Of a DNA stretch of 24,421 nt, positions 15,355 through 23,364 are shown piece after piece (position 1 is the first letter of the stretch; each line of letters starts with the position of its first letter). Origin of the DNA: CAYXUW01 sp964468375 (GTDB lineage: Bacteria; Planctomycetota; Phycisphaerae; Sedimentisphaerales; Anaerobacaceae). Below the pieces are notes generated by a model, which searched no databases, was not told the origin of the DNA, and saw nothing but the letters and a program-made list of their open reading frames with translations. The position numbers and the translations under genes are program-made. The stretch is taken from contig CAYXUW010000014.1 in the NCBI GenBank assembly GCA_964468375.1, positions 1 to 24,421 of the forward strand. Direction: 5' to 3'.

Positions 15355-18027
15355 ATGAGGAGTATCAACAGCACGAGTATTGGGGTTTTACTGGCGGCGG
15401 CTTTTGTTTTAACAATTTCGGCGGTTCAGCCATGTTTTTCGGATTCTTCGGAATGCGAATTTGACTGGAAGCCGGGTCAGGCGCCCACTGGCATAAACGG
15501 AGAAGTGAAGGCAATGACGACGTGGGACCCAGATGGGGATGGGCCACAGCCGGAGTTACTCATTGCAGGAGGCGACTTTACCAAAGCTGGCGACGTTATT
15601 GCACATTACATTGCAGCATGGGACGGCAACAGCTGGCAGGCATTAGGAAGCGGATACGAAGAGGGAACTAATGATCCTGTTGTTGCTCTGACGGTTTACA
15701 ATGGTTATCTTATTGCAGGAGGTTATTTTAAGGCAGTTGGTGGCCAAATAGTCAATAGTATTGCAGCGTGGGACGGGAACAGCTGGCAGCCGCTTGGGAG
15801 TGGTATGAACGGCACTGTTTTTGCCCTTGCAGTTTATGACTGTGAGCTCTTTGGGGGTGGGGTGTTTGATTTAGCCGGAGGCGTAGGCGCTAATCGCATC
15901 GCAGCTTGGGATGGCAACAGCTGGCAATCGTTAGGCGAATGTGATATGGGAGAATGTCCGAGCGATCCTGTTTTTGCTCTTACGGTTTATGACGGCAAGC
16001 TTGTCGCCGGCGGAGAATTTATGGGAGCTGGTGGACAGTTAGTTAGACATATTGCAACGTGGGACGGCAGCAGCTGGCAACCTTTGGGAAGCGGGGCTGA
16101 CGATGAGGTTTATGCCTTGGCAGTTTATGACGGAGAACTTATTGCGGGAGGGGATTTTTATCAAGCCGGCGGTGTAAATGTCAATCGTATCGCGGCGTGG
16201 GATGGTAATAGCTGGAGTCCACTCGGGAGTGGATTGAATGGCTATGCTCTTGCCCTGGCCCTGACTGTATATGACGGCGAGCTTATTGCAGGAGGTGACT
16301 TTGAAACAGCCGGCGGTATAAGCGCTCACAATATAGCCAGATGGGACGGCAGCAGCTGGGAGGCGTTAGGAAGCGGGACGAACGGCGATGTCAGCGCCCT
16401 AACAACTTATGACGGTGAGCTAATTGTGGGTGGTGAATTTGAGACTGCCGGTGGTATGAATACAAATCATATTGCCGTGTGGGACGGAAGTGACTGGCGA
16501 CCGTTTGGAAGCGGGTTAGGTGGCGGTGTCAACGCTCTTACGTGCTATAAGGGTGAGCTTATAGCGGGAGGCGGTTTTACCGCGGCTGGTGGAAAATTGG
16601 CTCGGTGCGTAGCCGCCCGTGACAGCAACGGCTGGCATCCACTCGGAAGCGGTAACGAATTGAGCAGAGGGGTCTACTCGTTATCAGTTTACAAAGATGA
16701 GCTTATTGCAGGAGGTATATTTACGCCAGCCAGCGGTGCAACTTTCAACTATATAGCCGCGTGGGACGGAAATAACTGGCAAGAGCTCGGAGACGGTATG
16801 AACGAACGTGTCCTCGACACGACAATTTATAACGATGAGCTAATTGTGGGAGGCATTTTTACCACAGTAGGCGGTATTGATGTTAATTATATAGCAGCGT
16901 GGGACGGTAACAGCTGGCGAGGACTTGGGGGCGGCTTGAACTGGAATGTGGAAGCACTGACGGTTTATGACGGGGAGCTAATTGCAGGCGGAGGATTTAC
17001 CACAGCTGGGGGTGTAGATGTGAACTATATAGCTACGTGGGACGGAAATAGCTGGCATGCTTTAGGAAGCGGCATGGATGATAGAATTTATGCCCTTACG
17101 GCCAGCGATGATGGGCTAATCGCGGGCGGCAGTTTTAAGGAAGCGGGGGGAGTTGATGTTAACTATATTGCGGCATGGGACGGGAACAGCTGGCACGCGC
17201 TTGGGGATGGGTTGTTAAACGGCGTTATCAGGGTTTTGGGCGTCTATAACGGTGAGATTATTGCAGGGGGAAGTTTCAGTAAAAGTGGTGATATATGGGT
17301 CGAGCGTATAGGGGCGTGGGACGGTAACAGCTGGTATTCTCTTGAAGGTGGAATGAGTGGCGAACCTGGAACGAGTGGCGAAGTCAGAGCGTTAACAGTT
17401 CATAACGGAGAGTTAATCGCAGGAGGTGGTTTCACAAGGGCGGGAGATTATGTTTCTGCGTACTGGGCGAGGTGGGGAGTGCCGGATGTTATTGAAGGTG
17501 ATTTGAATCACGACTGCGCTGTGGACTGGCTTGATGTTGGATGGTTTGTCGAGCGATGGCTCAACGATGACTGCCTATACAACGGGTGGTGCTATGAAGC
17601 CGATTTGAATTACGACATGCAGGTAGATTTCTTAGATTATGCAGAAATTGCGGTCAGCTGGATGAGAGGTGTTGCTGATTGTTTATCCAGTGACGCACCG
17701 GAATATGATGACTGGATTGCTTTAGGCGCCCCAGACTGCTGGTGCTATGCGAGACAGTGCCGCGGCGATGCGGACGGTATGAAGGAGGGGCAGTTCTGGG
17801 TGAGCTTGAGCGATATGAGCATTTTGAGGTCGGCTATTGGTAAGCTGGAGCACCAGATACCCGCGGGCGGGATATGTGCAGACTTTGACCACGCTAAGCT
17901 TGGCCCGTTCCGAGTCAGCGGTAACGACATGGTTATTCTGAGGCAGTATGTCAATAAGCTAGAGGCGGATGTTCCGGAATGCGGCAATCCGCCGGATGAG
18001 ACTTATAACTTTTGGCTTACACCCTAA
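15355..18027 (+). CDS. Secreted beta-propeller-like protein with 14 repeats, dockerin-like unit and shared C-terminal domain
   Basis: The product is 890 residues with a signal peptide (hydrophobic core GVLLAAAFVLTISAV). Residues about 40-710 hold about 14 repeats of about 46 residues; the first lacks the usual opening. The consensus is IAAWDGNSWxxLGSGxxxxVxALTVYDGELIAGG.F..AGG, and a trailing WARWG could complete a blade. The pattern resembles Rax2/Kelch-type propeller repeats. Fourteen would suit two seven-bladed propellers, which is inference. Residues about 711-775 form a dockerin-like pair (DLNHDCAVDWLDVGWFVERWL split by DDCLYN... then DLNYDMQVDFLDYAEIAVSWM). The last 110 residues (PDCWCYARQCRGDADG ... 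YNFWLTP) match the end of the protein encoded next door. No enzyme motif is visible; a surface binding or scaffold role is a guess. Confidence 0.88.
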   Translation: MRSINSTSIGVLLAAAFVLTISAVQPCFSDSSECEFDWKPGQAPTGINGEVKAMTTWDPDGDGPQPELLIAGGDFTKAGDVIAHYIAAWDGNSWQALGSGYEEGTNDPVVALTVYNGYLIAGGYFKAVGGQIVNSIAAWDGNSWQPLGSGMNGTVFALAVYDCELFGGGVFDLAGGVGANRIAAWDGNSWQSLGECDMGECPSDPVFALTVYDGKLVAGGEFMGAGGQLVRHIATWDGSSWQPLGSGADDEVYALAVYDGELIAGGDFYQAGGVNVNRIAAWDGNSWSPLGSGLNGYALALALTVYDGELIAGGDFETAGGISAHNIARWDGSSWEALGSGTNGDVSALTTYDGELIVGGEFETAGGMNTNHIAVWDGSDWRPFGSGLGGGVNALTCYKGELIAGGGFTAAGGKLARCVAARDSNGWHPLGSGNELSRGVYSLSVYKDELIAGGIFTPASGATFNYIAAWDGNNWQELGDGMNERVLDTTIYNDELIVGGIFTTVGGIDVNYIAAWDGNSWRGLGGGLNWNVEALTVYDGELIAGGGFTTAGGVDVNYIATWDGNSWHALGSGMDDRIYALTASDDGLIAGGSFKEAGGVDVNYIAAWDGNSWHALGDGLLNGVIRVLGVYNGEIIAGGSFSKSGDIWVERIGAWDGNSWYSLEGGMSGEPGTSGEVRALTVHNGELIAGGGFTRAGDYVSAYWARWGVPDVIEGDLNHDCAVDWLDVGWFVERWLNDDCLYNGWCYEADLNYDMQVDFLDYAEIAVSWMRGVADCLSSDAPEYDDWIALGAPDCWCYARQCRGDADGMKEGQFWVSLSDMSILRSAIGKLEHQIPAGGICADFDHAKLGPFRVSGNDMVILRQYVNKLEADVPECGNPPDETYNFWLTP

Positions 18028-18079
18028 TTGGTTATGATATTGCCGTAACATGCGCCGGGATTGAAGCGTGAAATTTGCC

Positions 18080-18108
18080 TTGATTTTTGAGGGGATTTTT
18101 GGTATAGG
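18080..18108 (+). promoter_or_regulatory. Probable promoter of the LamG/beta-helix gene
   Basis: TTGATT (18080-18085), a 17-nt spacer and TATAGG (18103-18108), the latter weak. It occupies the same place, relative to the conserved leader element, as the promoter at 21133-21160, which supports it. Confidence 0.4.
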
Positions 18109-18114
18109 TGATTT

Positions 18115-18143
18115 TAGGTCAATTCTCGGCTTACTGGGGGGGA
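18115..18143 (+). promoter_or_regulatory. Conserved leader element, copy 1
   Basis: TAGGTCAATTC, TC, GGCTTACTGGG and GGGGA in succession match the copy at 21167-21196 with only a two-base substitution and one length change. It begins about 6 nt past the -10 box, so it would form the very 5' end of the mRNA. Function unknown. Confidence 0.6.
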
Positions 18144-18168
18144 AAGCTAAATCTGCGGGAGGTTTAAA

Positions 18169-21066
18169 ATGAGCGGCAGGGTAATTTTTCCGATTATTTT
18201 AGCTGTATTTCTTTTTTTAGTTTCAACTTTGTATGCAGAACCCAATCTCGTGGCCCACTGGGAGTTTGACGAAGGCAACGGTATCACTGCAGGCGATTCA
18301 TCCGGTAACGGCAATGACGGAACGCTGGTCAACGGTCCGGTCTGGACGAGTGGTATAATTGAAGGAGCTCTGGATTTCGATGGTTCCAACGACTACGTTT
18401 TGGTTTTTGATGACGATAGTCTGGATGTCTCCGGTGCGATTACGGTAAGTACCTGGCTTAAGCTAGATGGAGATGTAAGTACCCAAAACATTATAAAAAA
18501 AATAGCGAGCGACGGAAGTTATACCGGCGGCGGTTACCATCTGCTTTTTACAGACGACACGGATTATTCTGACGGGACGTGCAGAATGGTGTTTCAAAAG
18601 GCCAGTGGAACCGGCGGCACGGGTTCAGGAAATTACGGAACGAATACAAACTGGGACAGGGTAGTATCTGAAACAAATACCTGGCGAAAAGGAGTATGGT
18701 ATCACTTTGTCGCTGCTTGGGACGGTACTACGGATTCTAATAGTATGAAGATGTATATCAATGGTGTACTGGATGCCAGTCATACTGCCGGTCAGAGCAC
18801 AATCAAAACTAATAGCTACAATTTAAAGATTTCAGGCTCATTCGAAGGTAAAATCGACGATTTGCGGATTTACAACAGGGCTTTATCTGACGGGGAAATA
18901 GAACAGATTTACCGGGAAGGATTAGGTGGTATAGCATATATACCGAATCCTTACAATTGGGCAACTAGTGTAGACCCGAATGTGGTTCTTAGCTGGTCGC
19001 CTGGGAAAGATGCCAATTCACACGATGTGTATTTTGGTACGGATTATAATGATGTAAATGGAGCTGATGTGAATTCACCCGAATACAAAGGCAATTTCGA
19101 TATTAACAGCTACGATCCGTGCGGCCTTGACCTTTTAACAACTTATTACTGGCGGGTAGATGAGGTCAATGACGCGAACCTATGGAAGGGAAATGTTTGG
19201 AGTTTCGAAACAGATGGACCTACTGCCATTGAATTTTCTGAAACGCAGTTTTATTTCTATGCTGATTATGGAGAATCTAATCCGGATGACCAGGTACTCG
19301 GTATATCCAATAGTGGCATAGAAACACTGAACTGGCAAATAAACGAGGATTGCAACTGGCTGTCTGTCGAACCGACCAGCGGCAGCTCGACAGGAGAAGT
19401 TGATGATGTTAATTTTAGTGTGGATATATCAGGTTTAGCAGTTGGAGTTTATAATTGCAATCTGACAGTGTCAGACCCCAACGCATATAATAGTCCGCAG
19501 ATAGTTCAAGTAACTTTATGTGTTTTGTCTGATAATACATTGCTGGTGCCGATTGAATACAGCACTATACAGGCGGCGATAGACGCAGCGATTCACGGCA
19601 GTGGTATTATCGTTGTAGTACCGGGAGTTTATAAAGGTAGCGGAAATCGTGATTTGGATTTTCACCATAAGGCGATTACTGTTCAAAGCGTCGACCCGAA
19701 TGACCCGTGTGTGGTCGCGGCAACGGTGATTGACTGTAATGGATCCTACGATGAGCCGCACAGAGGATTTTATTTCCATAGCCTTGAAGATACGTGTTCA
19801 ATCGTTGATGGTTTTACTATTACTAATGGTTATGGTCCACCCGATTATTGGGATGGTTTCAATTACAGATTTGCGGGCGGCGCGATATTCTGCTATTATT
19901 CAAGCCCCACAATTAAGAACTGCATAATAACTGAAAACAGAACATCATATTCGCCGGGCAGCGGTGATGGAGTCGGTGGAGGTATTTGCTGTGGTGACTC
20001 AAGCCCAATAATTAGTAACTGTAAAATAACAAATAACACCTCCGGCCACGGTAACGGCGGGGGTATTTATGGTGATAATACAAATGTTTCTATTATAGAC
20101 TGTGTTATAAGGGGCAACTATGGCGGAAATGGATGCGCAGTTTTCGTCGATGAAGGCAGTCCAATTATAGACGGATGCATTGTCCGCAATAATTCATCGT
20201 CCGGTACTGAACGCGGCTCTCTATATTTTGACGGATATGCGTCACCGAAGATAATTAACTGTCTCATAGCACGCAACCATGCTTACCCTGGAGGTATTTG
20301 CGCTTGGTATTCAGGAGGCAATGCCAGAATCAAAAATTGTACTATTGTCAGTAACAACCAGGTTGCATGGGGCGGCGCGATATACTGGGAGGGTTCTGGT
20401 ACTGTAACGAACTGCATTTGCCGTGATAATCATTTTTTGTATGGAGGGCGAAGAGAAATCCGTGATAATCTAACGGTTAACTACACTAATATTGAAGATA
20501 ATAATGACCCGAATGACTCAAATTATATAGTGGGAATAGGCAATATCGATGCTGACCCGTGTTTTGTAGATGCGAATGATTTTCATCTACAGGAGGGTTC
20601 TCCGTGCATCAATGCAGGTGACCCGAATTATACAGCCGGGCCGGGTGAGACGGATATCGACGGGCAACCGCGCGTGATGGACATGCGAATAGATATGGGC
20701 GCGGATGAAACCGGTGAATGCATGGCGACAACAAATCCGGATTATGCAAATTGGGTTTACTGGGGCAAACCGGACTGCTGGTGCTACGCAAGGCAGTGCC
20801 GCGGAGACACTGATGGCAAAAAACTGGGACCGTTCTGGGTGGGAGGTAACGATTTGACTTTTCTGAGGTATTGTATCGGCAAGTTGGAGCCTCCGCTGCC
20901 AATAGGCGGTGAATGCGCGGACTTCGACCACCAGAAGCTTGGGCCGTTCTGGGTCAGCGGCAATGATTTGACTATTCTGAGGCAGTATATTGGCAAGCTG
21001 GAAGCGCAGGTCCCACCATGTGCAAATCCGCCGGATGAACTTTTCAACTTCTGGCTTACACCGTGA
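18169..21066 (+). CDS. Secreted LamG / FN3-like / BACON-like / beta-helix protein with shared C-terminal domain
   Basis: ATG 18169 follows GGGAGG by 6 nt; the product is 965 residues with a signal peptide (core FPIILAVFLFLVS). Residues about 24-245 are a LamG (concanavalin-like) domain: HWEFDEGNGITAGDSSGNGN, AITVSTWLKLDGD, WYHFVAAWDG and KIDDLRIYNRALSDGEI. Residues about 252-350 are FN3-like (LSWSPGKDANSHDVYFGTD ... YYWRVDEVN). About 350-455 looks like a BACON-type sandwich (LNWQINEDCNWLSVEPTSGS). A NosD-like beta-helix (about 456-835) starts YSTIQAAIDAA and ends INAGDPNY ... MDMGADE-like. The last 110 residues are the domain shared with the upstream gene (PDCWCYARQCRGDTDG ... FNFWLTP). The LamG half is near-identical in plan to that of the next gene. 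Glycan binding is likely; no catalytic motif was recognised. Confidence 0.9.
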   Translation: MSGRVIFPIILAVFLFLVSTLYAEPNLVAHWEFDEGNGITAGDSSGNGNDGTLVNGPVWTSGIIEGALDFDGSNDYVLVFDDDSLDVSGAITVSTWLKLDGDVSTQNIIKKIASDGSYTGGGYHLLFTDDTDYSDGTCRMVFQKASGTGGTGSGNYGTNTNWDRVVSETNTWRKGVWYHFVAAWDGTTDSNSMKMYINGVLDASHTAGQSTIKTNSYNLKISGSFEGKIDDLRIYNRALSDGEIEQIYREGLGGIAYIPNPYNWATSVDPNVVLSWSPGKDANSHDVYFGTDYNDVNGADVNSPEYKGNFDINSYDPCGLDLLTTYYWRVDEVNDANLWKGNVWSFETDGPTAIEFSETQFYFYADYGESNPDDQVLGISNSGIETLNWQINEDCNWLSVEPTSGSSTGEVDDVNFSVDISGLAVGVYNCNLTVSDPNAYNSPQIVQVTLCVLSDNTLLVPIEYSTIQAAIDAAIHGSGIIVVVPGVYKGSGNRDLDFHHKAITVQSVDPNDPCVVAATVIDCNGSYDEPHRGFYFHSLEDTCSIVDGFTITNGYGPPDYWDGFNYRFAGGAIFCYYSSPTIKNCIITENRTSYSPGSGDGVGGGICCGDSSPIISNCKITNNTSGHGNGGGIYGDNTNVSIIDCVIRGNYGGNGCAVFVDEGSPIIDGCIVRNNSSSGTERGSLYFDGYASPKIINCLIARNHAYPGGICAWYSGGNARIKNCTIVSNNQVAWGGAIYWEGSGTVTNCICRDNHFLYGGRREIRDNLTVNYTNIEDNNDPNDSNYIVGIGNIDADPCFVDANDFHLQEGSPCINAGDPNYTAGPGETDIDGQPRVMDMRIDMGADETGECMATTNPDYANWVYWGKPDCWCYARQCRGDTDGKKLGPFWVGGNDLTFLRYCIGKLEPPLPIGGECADFDHQKLGPFWVSGNDLTILRQYIGKLEAQVPPCANPPDELFNFWLTP

Positions 21067-21078
21067 TATAAGATATAA

Positions 21079-21092
21079 CCGGATAGTTCCGG
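21079..21092 (+). terminator. Short hairpin after the LamG/beta-helix gene
   Basis: CCGGA-TAGT-TCCGG followed by ATTTT, 12 nt past the stop codon. The stem is only 5 bp and the T run short, so termination here is uncertain. Confidence 0.3.
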
Positions 21093-21132
21093 ATTTTGGC
21101 GGTTTCGAGAGGGGATTACTGTGATATTACCC

Positions 21133-21160
21133 TTGACTTTATAGGTGATTTTGGTATATT
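21133..21160 (+). promoter_or_regulatory. Probable promoter of the LamG/GH30 gene
   Basis: TTGACT (21133-21138), 16 nt, then TATATT (21155-21160). The spacer contains TATAGGTGATTTT, which also occurs at the promoter of the preceding gene (18103-18115). Confidence 0.5.
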
Positions 21161-21166
21161 GAACTG

Positions 21167-21196
21167 TAGGTCAATTCGAGGCTTACTGGGAGGGGA
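21167..21196 (+). promoter_or_regulatory. Conserved leader element, copy 2
   Basis: TAGGTCAATTC, GA, GGCTTACTGGG and AGGGGA run in succession, starting 6 nt after the -10 box. Apart from the GA/TC difference and one extra base it equals the copy at 18115-18143, and both stand upstream of a LamG-encoding gene. Confidence 0.6.
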
Positions 21197-21222
21197 CGAT
21201 AACTACGTAATGGAGATAGAAA

Positions 21223-23364
21223 ATGCGAGGCAGGGCATTTTTTGTAATTATTCTGGCGGTATTTCTGATTTCAGTTCCAACGGCATCCGCAGAGCCGAAT
21301 CTTATGGGGTGGTGGGAATTTGACGAGGGCACCGGCACAACTGCCGGTGATTCATCCGGTAACGGCAATAACGGGATTATATGGGGGGGCGCGACGTGGA
21401 CAACAGGTCAGATTGGCGGAGCGCTGGATTTCGATGGTGACGGTGACTACGTTAAGGTTGATGAACACTACACTATAAATATTACCGGTGCGATTACGGT
21501 CAGTATCTGGCTTAAGCTGGATGGGGATGTAAGTACACAAAGGCTCATTGGTAACGCTGACAGTAGTTATTATGGAGGTTACCGTCTTGGTTTCAATGAT
21601 GGAACAGAACTATCTGACGGAACATGCAGAATAGTATTTCAAAAGGCTAACGGAATTCCCGGGACAGGGTCAGGAAACTACGGGACGGATACAGACTGTG
21701 ACAGGGTAGTATCTGAAACAAATGCCTGGGTGACAGGCGTGTGGTATCACATTGCCGCCACTTGGGACGGGACGACGGATCCTAATAGTATGAAAATGTA
21801 TATAAATGGCGTGCCGGATGCAAGCCATACAGCCGGTCAGGGAACGATAGGGATTACCGGCTTGGGTTTGTTTATGTCATCTTCCTACTACGGATTAGAC
21901 GGTAAAATCGACGATGTTCGGATTTATAACAGGGCTTTATCTGCCGGTGAAGTCGAAGAAATTTATAATGGTGGCGGCCAAGTACCGCTTTATCTGGATT
22001 TTGACGATGAGGCAGAGGTAGTCACAGAGGCGGGCTTTACCAGCTTTCTGATTTCTGATAGCGGGACGACGATAAATGGTATTACAATTAATATTTCGGG
22101 CACTCTTCAAGACCGCCGGCGGGGCGACCCGACGGGTGTACCTTACGAGGATATTTACCGGGATTTTATATTCGATTACGGCAGTCCTACAATCATGTTA
22201 TCCGGGATGGGGGCGGGCAGAGAGTGCGAGATAACTATTTACGCATTCGATACCGGCAGCGGCGGTTTTCGGAGTGCTGAATGGACGGCAAACGGGGCTT
22301 ATCTTTTTACCACCGAATTCGATGGCCACGGTCCATGGCCGGACGACATAAACGACTATGCCTTTACGGGGACGGGCTATGCAGATGAATACGGCAACCT
22401 CGTTCTGACGTGCGACCAAATCAGCGGCTCTCCTTATGCATTTGTGAACGCTCTTATCATGGAGCCGCAGGGTGAGTACGTACCGGTAAAATATGCGCAC
22501 GAGCCGCAGCCGCTCGATGGTGAGGAAGATGTGCCTGTTGATGTTGTATTGAGCTGGGAGGCGGGGGCAACCGCTACCGCACACGATGTATATCTCGGGA
22601 CCGATTTTGACGATGTGAACGATGCTAACAGGGGCAATCCGCTGGGAGTATTGGTCAGTGAGGGTCAGGTGGGGACGAGCTATGACCCGGCAGGATATAT
22701 TAAATTGGGGACCACCTACTACTGGCGGGCTGACGAGGTTAATGAGCCGAACATCTGGAAGGGTGTGGTGTGGAGCTTTGCGACGCGGCCGAGTTTTGTT
22801 ATAGAGGATTTCGATTCTTATGAGGACAACACTGCTTTGCGGTATGTATGGGAAACCGTCAGCGGCAGTACGCCAGCAATTTCTTTGGGAACTGCTATCG
22901 TTCGCGACGGCAACTCGATGAAGTACGTATACGATAACAACCTGCCGCCGTACTATTCTGAGGCAGACGCGAACATTGCTGATTTGGGTGTGGAAGATTC
23001 GGACTGGCAGGGAATGGATGTTAATGCGTTAGTGCTGTATTTCCGGGGTGATGCGAACAATCCGATTGATGAGCAGATGTATGTGAGTTTGACCGACGGT
23101 GACGCTTCCCCGCATACAGGGACTGTGTACTATCCGAGTATGGTGGATGTTGCGATTCCGCAATGGCAGAAGTGGAATATACCGATTTCACAATTCGTTG
23201 ATGCAAATGATGTGAACCTGGCGAATGTTGCGAGAGTTGCCATCGGATTCGGTGACGGCGGCGGTTCGGGTGGAGGGACGGTTTATTTCGAAGATATTAC
23301 GCTGGATACGGAAGCAGAGCAATCGACTACCGCTTCCGGAGCTGTGAGCTGGGGGACGGTTTAA
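21223..23364 (+). CDS. Secreted LamG / beta-sandwich / FN3-like / jelly-roll protein; N-terminal part of a probable GH30 enzyme cut by an in-frame TAA
   Basis: ATG 21223 follows GGAG by 7 nt; 713 residues up to the TAA. A signal peptide (core FFVIILAVFLISVP) precedes a LamG domain (about 24-250; WWEFDEGTGTTAGDSSGNGN, AITVSIWLKLDGD, KIDDVRIYNRALSAGEV). Residues about 254-419 are the sandwich domain also found in the gene at 880. An FN3-like module (about 420-522; LSWEAGATATAHDVYLGTD, YYWRADEVN) follows. Residues about 523-705 are a jelly-roll-like domain opening VIEDFDSYEDNTALRYVW and ending GTVYFEDITLD, as in carbohydrate-binding modules. The frame stops at TAA 23362-23364, and the next codons, in the same frame, start a GH30 catalytic domain. 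As it stands the product is a secreted binding protein without an enzyme; the parent protein was probably a modular GH30 glycosidase. Confidence 0.85.
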   Translation: MRGRAFFVIILAVFLISVPTASAEPNLMGWWEFDEGTGTTAGDSSGNGNNGIIWGGATWTTGQIGGALDFDGDGDYVKVDEHYTINITGAITVSIWLKLDGDVSTQRLIGNADSSYYGGYRLGFNDGTELSDGTCRIVFQKANGIPGTGSGNYGTDTDCDRVVSETNAWVTGVWYHIAATWDGTTDPNSMKMYINGVPDASHTAGQGTIGITGLGLFMSSSYYGLDGKIDDVRIYNRALSAGEVEEIYNGGGQVPLYLDFDDEAEVVTEAGFTSFLISDSGTTINGITINISGTLQDRRRGDPTGVPYEDIYRDFIFDYGSPTIMLSGMGAGRECEITIYAFDTGSGGFRSAEWTANGAYLFTTEFDGHGPWPDDINDYAFTGTGYADEYGNLVLTCDQISGSPYAFVNALIMEPQGEYVPVKYAHEPQPLDGEEDVPVDVVLSWEAGATATAHDVYLGTDFDDVNDANRGNPLGVLVSEGQVGTSYDPAGYIKLGTTYYWRADEVNEPNIWKGVVWSFATRPSFVIEDFDSYEDNTALRYVWETVSGSTPAISLGTAIVRDGNSMKYVYDNNLPPYYSEADANIADLGVEDSDWQGMDVNALVLYFRGDANNPIDEQMYVSLTDGDASPHTGTVYYPSMVDVAIPQWQKWNIPISQFVDANDVNLANVARVAIGFGDGGGSGGGTVYFEDITLDTEAEQSTTASGAVSWGTV

